Shown here one piece after another: positions 1-13,260 of a stretch of DNA of 64,000 bases. Each line of letters opens with the position of its first letter. The first letter of the stretch is position 1. A program made the position numbers and the translations under genes. The notes under the pieces are model-generated. The model did not search any database, had not been told where the DNA came from, and saw only the letters and a program-made list of their open reading frames with translations. Source of the stretch: Arthrinium phaeospermum (Eukaryota; Ascomycota; Sordariomycetes; Amphisphaeriales; Apiosporaceae); the NCBI GenBank assembly GCA_006503535.1, contig QYRS01000003.1:3720001-3784000 (forward strand), given 5' to 3'.

Positions 1-1249
1 CATTATCGTCGAGGAGTAGAAGGATATTTGCCGGGTTGGTAGGTCAACACACCGAAAAGCTACAACACAGAGAACTCAGGGGTAAGTATCAATGTGTCTG
101 ACCTTACGAGGGGCTAACACGCCCTGATTCATCCAGCTGCAGTAGCAACACCCATCATTCCTTTCAGAGGTCGGTCATGCGGATGCGGATCGCTGCACGT
201 CCACATCGAATTCCCCAATTCATCGGGTTGTTTCTGAGACTACGGGAGTACTACTACCTAACTACATGAAGGGAAGGGCCGCATGGCACATGGCATGGCA
301 TGGCATGGCAACCCAGCTGGGCACTGGCGTTTCTTTTTCGTCCTTCTCCGTATCGAAACATAACCCCACGGGAAAATGTGTTTCTGCTGCATGCGGGATT
401 CCACTCAGGAATGTGTTTGGTCGGCAGCATCTACGTAGGAGGGTGATTGCAGTTTGTGTCGTCAATGTCTCCTGATGTGGCCCGATGCCGAATGAGCATT
501 CAAAACTCGGCCGACGGTATACAACTCCTCGATCCGAAAAGATTACCAAGGCTCACTGGGATCGGATGGGATCGGCACGCGAAGAGAAAGTAGAAACATA
601 TCTGATCATACAAAGTTCATCATATATTGCGGGGTGTGATCATGGGCAATCGACTCAATCTTATCACATTTTGTTCGTCATTCGAACATGAGTCGGTTGG
701 CCGGGTGACATCCCGCAAAGCAAGCACACTTTCAGCCCTGTACTGTGGTAGTTGCATTGGTGCGCGCCCGCTATGGCTACCTAAAGCTGTGCCTAAGAAG
801 GTTTGGATAGATTGGCTCGAGTTTTGAAAAGTCTCGCTATGTCGAACGTTGATCATTCCATTATTGTTTGGATTGTCGCCTATAGTTCTGACGCAAAGCC
901 CAGCGAGATAGCATCATATCATTCGGAGCCGTCATCATCATCGGCAGCCAGCAAAGGGCAGAAGACGTCAGTCCCCGAACCTATCCTGCCTACAATTAAG
1001 TAGGCCTGGAGTCCGCGAGGCGAAAAATGACGATTTGGGCGGGGTTCCCGCACGTACTCCCGCTGAAATTTTTGGGGCCCCTACTGCTACTACTATGTAC
1101 AGGGCCCCCTAAAGGGAAAAGGACCTAAGAGAAGCCAGGTCCCTATCTTTGCCGCCGACTTTACCGAATGGGCGGGAGATGGGAGTTTAGCGACGAGTAG
1201 CTGCGAATCAACCCGTGGTAGCGAGATCCCCTCCGAGAAATCCCTTGTA

Positions 1250-1274
1250 GGGGGGTAGGGGGAGGGGGAGGGGG
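1250..1274 (+). other. G-run tract, potential G-quadruplex
   Basis: Four consecutive runs of five or six G are separated by one or two bases (TA, A, A). This satisfies the usual G3+N1-7 quadruplex pattern on the + strand. No gene lies within several kilobases, so a role is unknown. Confidence 0.55.
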
Positions 1275-4200
1275 AGTTTCTGGATTTCCGTGCGTCCTCG
1301 TTCTCATCCTCATTCGAGAAAAGAGTTCCCCCCTTTTTAGAATTTCCCAGCCTTGGCAGCTTTGCAGGAAGGAAAAGGAAACCTGAATCGGTTGCATTGC
1401 GCGCATACGAATTCGGGGGGTTTGGAACAGGCATGGCTGCTTGCCGGGCCCCGGAGAATTACTTACAGGACGGACACGAGAAAGAAAGAAAAACGAGACA
1501 GAGTCATTTGGGGTCAAGTGGTTTGGCTGGCTGCAGGGTCTTTGCTTTGCCGCTTGTATTACCGGCGGGGCTCAGCCAGGCAAGAGACAGGTCCCAAGGT
1601 GCTAGGACGGGCAGAAGGCAGGCGCCTAACCTTACCTACTCAGGTCCAGCCCGTCCAGCCCGGCCAGTCAGGTGGTTGATTTGCCCACGAGCGATCCAAA
1701 TCCTGCTGCGCGCCTGATACGCTCAAGTGTCATCCAGGGCACCACCGCTTAATGCCAGGCAAGCATCGCAAGAGTAGCAGAGCCTTGGCAGCCTCGAACT
1801 TGGATCGAATGTAGAAAGGGTCCTTCCTCCACTCACTCTCCTTCGAGTCTTCTTTCCCCCGAGTGGGGTCGACAGGCAGCTGGAACGGTAAGGCGAGGCA
1901 AACGAGGGAGAGTGGTGTGAGAGAATGAATGCACAATACCTAGTACGTACAAGCATAGCACATCTATCGCTTGGCCAGATCGGTCAAGGAAGCCTTCTGA
2001 TTTAGGTAGGCCGCAGTAAGCGATTTGAAACATTCAACACATCGTGAGCCCGCTGGACCAGCCTTAACCTCATCTAGCGGCTAATGCATGACAACGTCGG
2101 CGGGATGTGGGAAAGGGAAGATTTCCAGAAGCGCACACGACCGGCGGTGAGGGCAGTGTCGAAAGCGGCCTCTCCTGGACTGTGCGGAGGCGGGCAGATG
2201 GATTATGAAAATGGAGGGGAGTACTGTGTAAATTGTGCATTGACGAGCCCATCACAAGCGCCGCCATGGTTGCAGGGGGTTGGGCAAACTACTGGCAGAG
2301 CTACCGTTACGGGCAGGGGCCAGATAACGGTGGCACAACCGTTCTGGTCGCACATGTGGTACTTGACACATCGTCTGCCTGCTGCCCTTCACGGAGTTTC
2401 TGCACGGAGCCGTTCGGGTTGAGCGACATGCCTTTCGGGGGAATCAAAGTTGCAGATCCTCTGGTCCAGACACCTCTCAGCCTTGGGGAGCTGAGACAAC
2501 TGCGGCCATCGCAACCGCAACTACTGCCACCCGGCCACACCTAATACACACCATTTGCTTAGCAGTCTGGCCTACGAGCCTACCAAGCAAACAAAGCGGC
2601 AGCTACCATCGAAACTACATACATGTATCGTACGTGAAAGTGAAAAGGGGGACCAAAATAGCAACAGTCTTTCTTCACTGCCCCGAGTTGCCGAGGAGCA
2701 GATCATGAACAACAGCAACCAGTAACCTTCAATGATCGACAGCCGATCACGAGCCAGATCACATTGTAACGCAACTATGCAACTTGCAATAAGATCATCA
2801 GCATGGGGAAAGCTCACGGAAGCTGTCATCAACCAAGTGTAAATTCCCCGTCAGCAGGATTTGCGAAGGATTCACGTTGTCTTGTGTACTCCCCGGAGGA
2901 GCTTTCCCCGCTGATTGGCATTGTATTGGGGGCAAAAAACAATCAACGGCACAGACAACTAACTCGTCCAACGTAAGCACTTTTTCATGCGCTCTCTGTC
3001 TCTCTCGTCATCTGGTGCAACCGTAAGATAGATATCGGAGTAATCAAGCATCTCCCCGAAGATGCCAATGTTGTAGATGCCCGGCTTCAATTTGCCTCAT
3101 TCGTCACAGGTAGGGAACGGGCGCGGGAAAGATCGACACGGCGACAACCTTGGTGGCTGGGTCGAACTTGGTCGAGAACTGTCTCGAAGAAGGGGTCGAC
3201 GATTCGACGAATGGCATGGAAGCGACGAGCAAGGACGAGCAATGACCTGAGATCGTCGCCGGCGCCTGCTACCATACTGGTCAACGCGCAAACGGTTGAA
3301 CGGTGCGCCGCTGGATGCTTGATTCACCGATTTACCTGGTGTGAAAGTAGGTAATCTTGCTGATGCTTGGTCAAATCATTGAACGGACTGATGCAAAGAC
3401 CAACAGTTTGCGCCGGTACGGGTTCGACACGACAGGGCTCCAGGGCCAGGCGGCTGAAGTGAGTTTTGGCGGTTCGCTGCAGCCGTTTGGGACGCCGTAA
3501 AAAAATATGACAGGATCTATTGTTACTGCACAGCCCGCAGCTAGTTTTGTTCTCTGCATAATTCCGGCAAGTAAGTACATTAGTCTGGAGGTACCGTGTG
3601 TGGCTGTGCCCATGCTGGGAAAAAGACCCTCTCCCTTAGCGGGACCTCGTCATCAGATGAAACCGCTTTCGCTGCTTCTGCTCTTCTGCGCCGAATGTTG
3701 TGGGCTCGGGACGGTGGGTGCCAGTGGCAGAAACGCATGAATCGCTAATGAAACCATATCAGCCTGGACGGCTCTCTGAAACTGTCAAGCTATGGTGGAC
3801 ATATACAACTACAAACTGTATATCCCCAGGTCCTGGTATCTGACAGCAGCCTCTAGTAAGTTCTCGCAGGACGCCCGTTGCTGCTATGGCAGAATGGCAG
3901 AAAGAAGCGTGCCACTGTCTGTGTGATTCCTTTGACAATGCAGCCAAGAAGGAAGTCGGGCGGTAGGTAGTGAGGACTCGCTCTCTCTGATTCGAACTCT
4001 GTAGCCAGTCACCCACCACCTTCATTTTGCGCTGGCCGATGGGCATTGGACACCACACCATGCACCCACCTGCCACGCTGTACTTGTATTCGAACTGCTT
4101 GCATAGCAGCCAGCTCCAGCGCGTCCAGTCATTTGCCCTCCCGTGGCCAGTCGCCTACATGCTGCCCTTGTACGGAGCATCAGGCACGAGACCTGACCAA

Positions 4201-4647
4201 TCTCGACGGCGCGCCGATGCAGGTGGCTTGCATTAGATCCCAGTCAAAGGTGCATTTGTACAACGAAGAGGGAAAATCCTACCTACCAACCTACCCGACC
4301 TGCCGCACCGAAGGGCAAATTGCCGTGGTTGAAGGTTGCGTGAGCCTACCCACGATGGGATCAGATCAACACCACAATGGATATGTCGACTGAATTGCGA
4401 ATTGCCATCTCAGCGCGGCCATCCACCACGACGGCCACCCTGCCACCTGCCACCTATCCAGAGGAGTCGGGTAACCCCGACGCTCAGACGCGACACCCAC
4501 TCGGGAAGCGGTAAGGTAATGAATGTTTTTAGTCGTACGGAGACAGATAGAGATAGATATCCATATCACCAAACAGCAAATGGCTCTCAATACCACGGTC
4601 ACCCGGGGCAGGCGCGTCAAAAGTCTAGAAACATGCAACATCGTACA

Positions 4648-4680
4648 GTACATACATACATACATACATACACATACACA
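4648..4680. repeat. TACA tetranucleotide microsatellite
   Basis: A run of TACA units with one interruption near its right end. Simple-sequence repeat in non-coding DNA. Confidence 0.8.
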
Positions 4681-6865
4681 GACGGCTGCGTCACAGTGCT
4701 AGATAGAGACTCTGAAATGTGGTCAGTCGAGATGAAACCTGCCCACAGCTAAGACGACGGTCTGTTTGGTTTCCTCTTGAATCACAAAGGTTACAAAGTT
4801 TTCCGTGGACGTGAAAAGCAACGTACGGGTCGGTCGCTGCAAAGTATCTATTCGCAGATCTCTGCGATGCGCTGCAGGAACTGCTCAACGCGGTCGGTCT
4901 GCCTCGCAGGCCGCCGCCGCCCCTGGAGAGCGCCGGTTGCCTGTCAGAATCGGGAAAGTCCAAAAACAATAACAAACAGACGGCGGCGGCTGTGTGAATC
5001 GACGACGTAATACTGTTTGGCAGTCATCCCAATTCGATGGCCTTCAAGTCCGAATCGAGATGCCGATACGACGAAACCACCTTTGCGCTCATACCTATCA
5101 AGTCACGACTCAATGACAGGAAGGAACGATTTCCGCACACGCAATTAACCATCATTTACCCTGCGGAGGGTTCATGTCACCTACAGGTAGCCACCAAATC
5201 CACTCGTGACAGGAAGCACCCCTAGTCGCCGGTAGGATTCGGTACGGAAGTGCCACCGTGAATAAGGATTGAACGAATTTCCTGGGGTCACGATGGGCAA
5301 GGAGGAGCACAGACTCGCAGGGGTTCATCAATGTTCTTTTTTCCCCTTCCCATGCAGTGGCACACTCTCCGACGAGGCTTACTTACCAAGTACTAGCAAC
5401 TGTGTCGCACAGGGGGGTTGGTGGTGGTGTGCGAACGTGTGAGTCCAAGGGAGAGGCAAGAGGTAGTGAGAGTGTGTATTCCATGTACCTCCAGCAGCCC
5501 TAATACCTACCCGACTCCGTTTTCACCGGCCCCAACAAATTACAGCGCAGCACTCGCTGCTCACGCACCCAAGCTCCCAAGCAGGAAGCAGCCGCTCTAG
5601 CGGGCGGGACGCGGGAATCTCGAGAAAGCTGGAAATGAAAAGCATCGTTGATGTGCAGTAGGCAATGTAGTATTATTAGTGCACCCACCACCAAAATAGA
5701 ACTCATCTTCCGGTAATAAGAGGAAACGGTATTGCGACCAGGCTACTTGCTACTATTCTGTCTTTCGCTAGGGTTCCCGAGATTCGATAGATTTGCCCCC
5801 CGACAAGTCCCATCCAGTCCTTGGGAATTATCGACCCACAAGTTACAACCACCACCGTTCATGGAGGGTCTGCTGATTTCATTGCTGGTACATGCTGCTT
5901 GGTCGGCTGGTATTGGATTGTCATTCTCAGACACGGACCACTGAGCTGAACAGGGCAAAGAGGGTTGAGCTGCGTTAACTGCGGTCAGCACCCAGCACCC
6001 GCCGCCAGGCTTTTGCAGGGTATGCAAGGGTTCGGCGGCGACACGACGGATGTACAGCCTTACTTCTTATTCGAAGGTAGGTTGACACTACGTGCTGGTG
6101 CATGGGAAAGGGGAGAGAGTTCGACACAGCCGTTACCCGCATAACCGGTCTCTTGGGATGGGTCATAGTTTCGAGATACGGCAGAAGGTAATACTACTAA
6201 CCATCCATGATATGCATCCGGCATGATACACTGACACAGTTCACTGGAGTGATTCACCTTGGTTGAACCATGTGCATGGTCTTGACTGACATCAAGTGAG
6301 CCTACCTAGCTTGCCTTCCACGATGAGTGGTACGGTGGGAAGAGCTGCATAATCGGGCGGCGGGAGAAGAGCGACATGAACACACAACGTACAATGGGAA
6401 ATGTCTCGCCACCGCAATCGTCCTGCCTGCGCAAGAAGAGCAGCAGTCTGCATATTACCCACCGACGCACACGCGCACATACAGACACACTGTGCATGCA
6501 CAAAAAGCTGAACTGGCTGATCATAGCCAATGGACGAAGGAAACCCGAGAAGAGAGCCGGCGGTTCACCCCAAAAAGGCATTGGATGCTAGACCTTGCTA
6601 GGGATGGCGTCAAGCCCTTGGCTCAGGCTTCGTGGCCTAGCGTGTGGCGAAGATGGGTTGATTGGCCTATCCGGTCATCCCCCATAATTTCAGAGACCGG
6701 ATCATGGTCTGTGGCATGCTTGTCCCTGCCTGCTCAAAACCAGGGCTCAGGGGGCCAATCTGCTTCCACTCTTCATCTGCGAGGCCAGTCTAGTGGGCTC
6801 CACTGCAACTTTCCTTTGGGCATTCGCTGCCACCCTCCCAACTCCAGCATGGCAAGCATGGCCAA

Positions 6866-7716
6866 TTGTTGCCCCCCCTCCTGCTGGGTCTCTCCCCCCT
6901 ACCTCGTCTCCACCCTGCTGCACCCTTGAGGAGGTACCGTACCAGAACTGGCCAGAGACCTGCTTTGCTGCTCGCACTCTCACGCTCGCGCTCACTCTTC
7001 CCCCATCCCGCTGGCTGGCTCGCTGCCCCCCATCCTTCCAACAAAATCCTTTGCCTTTCCAGAACCTCTCTCGCCCACCTCCTCCCCTTCCCCTCGCATC
7101 CAATCCAGCCCAATCCAAACCCAACCATCCATCAATATCTGTTAAGCTATCAGAGCAACCTTCTCCCTGCAAACCATCATACCAATTAAAATTTGCTCCC
7201 TCTCTCTCAAATTGTAGAAAGGAAAAGAAAAAGGTCTCTCCGGCTTTGTTTGCAATCCAGACTCGACTATTATCTATCTTCTCTCTATCACTCTTTATCA
7301 CTCGCTCGCTCACTTGGTTCCTTGCGACACGCAGTGACTTCATTGTTGTTGTTATTGTTTCAAAAAGCAGCAGCTCAATTTTAATACCGCACCGGCGAAT
7401 CCACACCCACCAAGCTGTGTTGTGTGCCCCGACCCCCTTTAGCCGACCACCCACAGCTCAGCAAGGCGCACGTACCACCCCCCTCCGCTGCGAAAGGGAA
7501 TCTCACCGCCACCCCAAACGGTCTTTCTTGTCAACTGTCACACTGCAACTCAAACGATCTTACGATCTTACTACATACATACTCAAGATAACTCGACCAC
7601 CCCCAACCCACAACCAACAACCCATTCCGCCGGCGCTGCATCACCAACAACAACCACAACAAACAATCCATTATCATTATTAGTCTTTGCTACTTTGATC
7701 CGAGTATACCATAACC
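6866..7716 (+). promoter_or_regulatory. Pyrimidine-rich promoter and 5' leader region
   Basis: This stretch is strongly C/T-rich on the + strand, turning into CA/CAAC-rich sequence just before the ATG at 7717. CT-rich tracts upstream of starts and CAA-rich leaders are common in filamentous-fungal promoters. A long stop-free frame crosses the region, but it lacks an early ATG and is low in complexity, so I read it as leader or promoter. The transcription start cannot be placed from sequence alone. Confidence 0.5.
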
Positions 7717-8404
7717 ATGTCTCAATACTACCAATACACTCACCACCAGCCGACGGCTCCGGCGCCCGCGCCTACTCACAACCACCACGGCCGCAACCGA
7801 AGGGCGCCGAGGCTCTCCGTCTCCCAAAACTCCCACAGGCAGTTCCGAGGCGTACGGAGCATGAAGGAGCTCACGGAATCCGCTGTCGTCTCTACCTTCC
7901 GCAACCAATTCGAAGTCAGCCGCTCCTTCGACCTCGAGGACGACATGGAGTTCTGCCCCAAGCTGCTGACCGAGAGCGATGTAAGTCTGCCGCATACACC
8001 CGGAGCCACCTGCATTGGCGCCATGTACCACTAGTCACGAACCCCATTGCGGGTGGCCGAGTCGTCAAAGAGCATTGGACTAATGAGGATTCTTCATTCA
8101 GATGGTTTCGATAAGCAGCGCATCGTCGGACCGTTCATCTCTGTCGAGCAACTCTCCTAACTCCTCCCCGACGCAACATCCTCAACAGGTCGCCTCGGCC
8201 TTCTCTCTCAACTCCTCCTCGCCAGCCTTCATCCCGCCTACCTACCAGAGCCAGCAGGCCACTCTCAAGCTTCACCAGCCCGCCGCCACCCGGGCTCGCA
8301 ACGCCATCCCCATCATCAACCCCGCCAACGGCCTGACCATGTCCAGCCCGCCGCCCTCGGTCTCGCCCGGCCGGATGCAGCAGCCTCTTGGTCGACGGTG
8401 GTAA
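7717..8404 (+). CDS. Conserved small Ser/Pro-rich fungal protein (two exons)
   Basis: Exons 7717-7980 and 8102-8404 join in phase 0 over a 121-bp intron with donor GTAAGT, a CTAAT-type branch point near 8077 and acceptor CAG, giving 188 aa. The N-terminus is Tyr/His/Pro-rich. A basic stretch (RNRRAPRLSVSQN, about residues 27-39) follows, then a conserved-looking core with FRGVRSMKELTES and FDLEDDMEFCP. The rest is a Ser/Pro-rich, probably disordered tail ending in LGRRW. There is no signal peptide, membrane segment or known catalytic motif. The pattern resembles hypothetical proteins common in Sordariomycetes, but I cannot assign a function. The gene is isolated, with 7.7 kb of non-coding DNA upstream and 3.9 kb downstream, suggesting extensive regulation. 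Confidence 0.8.
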
Positions 8405-11400
8405 AGCAGGTCCTTGGGCCGCTTTCCCGTACCGTCTCCAACTGGTATGAATAGAACTCATTGGAGTTTTTCCTCTGTAATTGCTCATTCGTGTTTAAAC
8501 CGAGAACGTCTTTTCCTCTCGGCGGGCATCGAAGCGGACATCAGGCATCGACGACAATCTTATATCTTCACAAAAATAGGGCGCATGGGGGTCCGCAATT
8601 GCCGACTCTCTCCACTTTATACCACCTTCACCACTCACGACTTGTACAAATATTCTTAAACGACATATTACATTGTGTTCATCGCAAGCTTTGTTCTGGC
8701 AGAGCGTTCACGATGGACATACGGCATGTTTTTTTCTGAAGATATTCGATACCTCTTTGCTTGCGTTTCGGTTTTTCTACCGGGAATTCAAAAAATACCA
8801 CGGAAAATTTTGGGTGTTTCGACCTCCGCACAAGATGGGGCGGCTTTTGGTTTTCTCACGAATGGGCGTTCCAACTCAGGGGTTCTGCTTTTCTTACAAA
8901 ACTTAATCGCATCGGTGTTCATACCACGGAGTCTTATTTGGGATCATACGGCAGCGGCTACGATAAAGTCATTATGGGTTTCTTGACGACGAGAAGAAAA
9001 TACCACATATAGAGCAAGTGTTTTGATGGGGGTTTCGGTCGCGTTTTTGTCACATATTGCTATTGCACAGCAGGCAGGCCGGGGTTTTTTGCGTCCACAC
9101 ATCAGGAAGGGGTGTTTCTTGTTTCGGGGTCGGGTTTTGCTACAATTGGGAAATATCCGGGTCAAAGAGAAGAGAATCTCCAACCACAGAGCAATTGGGT
9201 TTTTGCTGGGCGGCGCGCGGGGAAATCAACTGGCGATGGTGCTTTTTCGCGCTCACATCATGGAGAGGGAGTTGGTTGTTATGTCATCGATCCTTTCGAC
9301 GATGCAAATAAACGGGATGATATCTTTTTGTTCACCACTGCTGAAGCACATGTCGTTTTTTTTTACTCTGGTTTTTACTATTTCCCACCTGTATCAATTG
9401 CAAGATTTGCATGGAGCGCCTGCGTAGAAATACCGGTGCTCCTCCTTCAACTTCACGTTTTATGTCCTATACTCTATTGGTCGAAGCAACAACAGCGAGC
9501 GTAGGATATCTGGGGATAGGGTAGAGGAAAAGAGGTAGACCTTGCTTTGGCTTGCGTTACCCCCTCTTGGCAATCCGATCACTTGGCTTTTCAGCCTTGA
9601 TATTACTTCAAACCTCGCATCTATTTGCTGCTGCCTTTGTGATGTCTGTAACATGTTGAGACTGGCGTATCTGCAGATATGTGCTGATGCGAATGTGTAT
9701 GTATGATCCAGCACGTTGCCTAGCCGTTACACCATTTCCGGCCTTGTCATTACGCCTTCCTGGACAGGTCTTCTGCATACCCGCGAGCGCACAAGGCGAT
9801 GGTGGCAGGGGAATCCAGAACCCCATCGCCGGGAGCCCGCATAAGCACGCGGGAATTGGGTGTTGCAGCCGTGGGTGGGTGTCTCCCTGTGTTTCCCATG
9901 TGGCTTTCCGTGTTCTGGTCTTGTGGTACCCGGTCTGTCTGTCTGTCTCCTTTTCGTGACACGGTTCAATGTTGCTTGCTAGCATGCTAGTGGTCCCAGG
10001 GTTGTGTGTGTTCTGGTAGCACCATCCATCCCACGATCCACCTCCATCTGTCTCTGGCTCGCGCGCGGTTGGCTTGGGTAACGTGGGGGCTGCGAGGCTG
10101 TCGGGGGGTGCCGAGTGAGTCAGTCTAAGGGGGAGGGGGTTAGAGGGATAGAGGTGATTTGCGTGCCGTGCGCGCGCTCCTTAAGGGCTCAAGGACGTGC
10201 GGTGGGTGAGTGTGTATACCATATATTATTTAACCATGGCTTCTTCATGTATAGGTAACTATGTATGTAGATAGCGTTGATTGTTGATGGGTGGTCGCCG
10301 GCAGCCCTGTGCCACCAGACATTTACCTAACCAATGGGAGCATCATCTTGTTCAAACTGCACCTGATCTGTATCGGTGGGACTTTTCTCACGTTTGAGGT
10401 CGGTTATGGCGTTTACATGGCACTCGTTTGCGTCTCTCTCTCTTGGAGAGGATCCGAGCGAACTTGAGCCGGGCAACTTTAACCACTAATGCATTACGAC
10501 CAATACAGATCATTGGGGGCTGAGAAGACGAGCAAGTTGCATCGTACCAGAGCGTTCCTGTATTGTATGATCAGAGCATGCGGCTCCGCGGAAACCACTG
10601 CGTATCTGAACATGGGTCAGGGAGAGATGGACCTGCGTATGCACGTGCGAAGGAGTAGGGGCTCGTAAGGAGATGCTTCTTCGCCAGGGGGGCAATGCGG
10701 CTCCCTACCTCCTTTTGCTAGATCTGGGCTACAAGTATGCCTCACTTTTCTAGGGAGATAGTCAGCTAGGTGGTCATGGCTGCTTGTCCCGGGAAGTGTC
10801 CCATCTGTTGAACTTCACAGGTTCCCGTAGATGAGGGAGGCTAGAATGGGCTGACACTTGGGCACAGGTAAATGGGTAAGCTGGTCAGATAGCGATGATA
10901 GTGGTTGAGTATATAGTAACCCAGTCAGCCATATCACTCAGAACTATTTATTTCGATCTCTCTCATAGTATGATGATAGCAAGGTGGCCCAAGGATGGTC
11001 GTCAGCTTGATATTCTCGACATAGGTGTATATCCTATCACCGAATATGTGCTGTGTTCATTAGAGACTTTCTCATCGCCGCATACAGTACGTGAAGAGGG
11101 ACATGAGATATGGAACTTCACTGATCGTCCCGATACCGAACAACACTACACAATACCACATACAGTATGGGATGTATATATGTATGCCCCATCGTAATGG
11201 GAGGCGTTCGTTCGCCTCTGGATCGCGTCAGACCGACAGGTCCATATCATATTGTGCGGCGGCGGTGGCGCCTCCTTCACGAACCGCTCTCGGCAGGTAT
11301 GTGAATAAATACGGACAACACGGATGCGGCAGATGGGTGAGGCGTTCCTTCCTCCCTCCCTGGAAAAGGGTGAACTGCCTAAGCAAACCGCCACTTACCT

Positions 11401-12291
11401 GAGCGTGCTTGTGGCTGTCAGTCTCGGCCCATATATGCGTGTATGTATCTGACAAGTGTGTCTGACGAGAGCATATCCATCCGGTAAGCGGGCATCGGTG
11501 AGTACTCCGGTCCGTAACATATTACATGCATTATGATCCCGACGTCGCGTGAGCGGCACGATCGGAGGACCGGGAGAATCCTAGCACGCGAATGGATTGG
11601 ATGCTGATATAAGCTGATCTGATCTGATAGTCACGATATTGCTCGGCATTAGAAGCCCTGCGAATGCGAATGGAAGAGGTGTGTCTTGTGCATGCTTACT
11701 GCAGACTCAGGGACTTCGCGACATGCGCAACCTCGAAGTAAGATAACCGAGATGCGCATACATGTTGGTAACGTGAAGAAGAAGGCGATGTGGCATGGTC
11801 TACTTTGCGACCCAAAAGCATGTTGATGGCTAGCTAACTAAACCTCTACTAAGGGTCTTGCTATAATGCATCACAACTGTTAATTCTTTCACATACGACC
11901 ATATCCTGCTGAATACTAGGGATCCCGTCCGCTCTCCCATATATAAGCAGCAGAGAGCCGAATTAGTACTAGGGTCGGTGACGACCTGGGAATCCTCGGT
12001 GTTGTATGTTTTTGCCTTTTTTTGGAGGATTCTTTTTCTAAGCATGCGATTCGAATTGCATCATCTTTGGATGCTCCTCGTTCTTTTGCAATTCGTCGGT
12101 ATTTGCTGTCTTTTCGGATGGATTCCCTCTGGTAGTTCGTGCTAGGGCTTCAGTGTGGTTGGCCTGAGCAGCAAACCGTCCACCAGCCTACCTAGGAGTG
12201 CTCGTCCGAGTGCAGGTATGAGCAAGAGTTGATTAAAGAGTGACAAAGTTGGGCGCTGGAAACAAGGGTGACTGCCAATTTAATAGGGTTT
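8405..12291. other. Gene-free region
   Basis: The first few hundred bases are probably the 3' UTR of the upstream gene. Open frames around 8.4-9.5 kb are T-rich, mutually overlapping and without recognisable motifs. Beyond 10 kb the sequence has scattered short G-runs, for example near 10.13 kb, and no coding signal I can support. Confidence 0.6.
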
Positions 12292-13096
12292 CTAAAGTGG
12301 CCAGGTACAGTTACTCCAAGGACCCGTACTGTATCTCTTGTTCTTCTCCTCGTCCTCCCATTTCATACAGACCTCGGCCGTGAGGCAGTAGATCCTCCTG
12401 CCGTCCTCTGTCTTGGCATCAAATGTGAAGTTATACACTTGCTGCATCTTGTCAGTCACCATCGGCAAAGGAACGAAAAGTAAAGTGAAGAAAAAGGTTG
12501 CATTGCTTACCGGCCACCAAAGAAACATAGGCATAGCCCACCCCATGGGACTGATCATGGCATAGCCTTTCTCGGGCGGACATGTCGTGTTCTTCTTCTT
12601 CTGCGACTCGCCGAGAGGCTGCTCGATCGGATGGAACTCGCAGAAGAATTCCCGGTCCGTCTCGCCCCCTCTTTCCTCCGGGGGCGCGCCGTACGCATCG
12701 CAGTACGAGCCGCAGTTCCCCGTGATGTCGAAGGTAGCGTTAGCCGAGAAGGTATCTTGGAACTCTCCTTCGATATGAACCGTGAACATATCATCGCTGT
12801 TTGTGGAAATTGGTGCGGCGGCGCGTTAGCAACAAACAGATGATCAAATCAATGGCTTTAGTTTCAATCACTTCGGCCGAGACGCCTTCATCTTACATGT
12901 ATACAGGCTGTCGCTCAATCACAACAGACGAGATCTGCAAGAGGTCGGTAGATCGTGATTCGGGGCATAACGTGAATGGAGTTCCGCCGGGGATAATGGC
13001 CGTCGAGGCGAGTGGTGTTCCGCTGTTCAAGGGCTTTTGGAGGCCTTGAAGCAGTCCTAAAGCTCCTGTCGCTTCCCCGAAACTTGGGATACGCAT
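12292..13096 (-). CDS. ML-domain (NPC2 / PG-PI transfer protein-like) secreted lipid-binding protein
   Basis: Three exons, 13096-12897, 12796-12511 and 12441-12292, give 211 aa. Intron 1 (100 bp) rejoins PVYI-DDMF and intron 2 (69 bp) rejoins WWP-QVYNFTF. ML-domain hallmarks are visible: FTLCPES at about residue 41, a GEFQDTFSANATF beta-strand region, paired cysteines (GNCGSYC, CEFH, TTCPP) and the terminal strand pattern YNFTFDAKTEDGRRIYCLTAEV. ML proteins bind sterols or phospholipids in the lumen or outside the cell. N-glycosylation sequons (NATF, NTTC, NFTF, NCTW) fit secretion. The chosen ATG gives only a weak hydrophobic N-terminus, so an upstream signal-peptide exon may be missing. Intron 2 is divisible by three and lacks stops, so a retained form stays in frame. 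Confidence 0.7.
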
Positions 13097-13260
13097 TTTG
13101 GCCCGATGAATTCGCTTTCTAAGATTTGGCACAGGCAGAAGCGGATTGATTGGGGTGCAAGCAGGAAAGCCATGGGAGTGATGTTGGTGTTGGTTGTCAA
13201 CCTTACTCTTTGAAACCTGAAACACAGCCTTCCCCGTGGGGGTTCCGGCTTACATGCCAG

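Larger units (their letters stand above)
1..6865. other. Gene-free left flank
   Basis: I see no convincing coding region on either strand. Open frames are short, overlap one another and lack family resemblance or splice continuity. The stretch holds an ATGGC-type short repeat near 289-310, a G-rich tract at 1250-1274, a TACA tetranucleotide run near 4648-4680 and scattered ACCTACC strings. It may include distal regulatory DNA of the gene starting at 7717. Confidence 0.6.

Noticed and set aside
6793..7683. Long + strand open frame (296 codons) before the small conserved gene
   Set aside because: It starts at GTG, is C/T- and Pro/Ser-rich low complexity, and sits where a fungal leader is expected.
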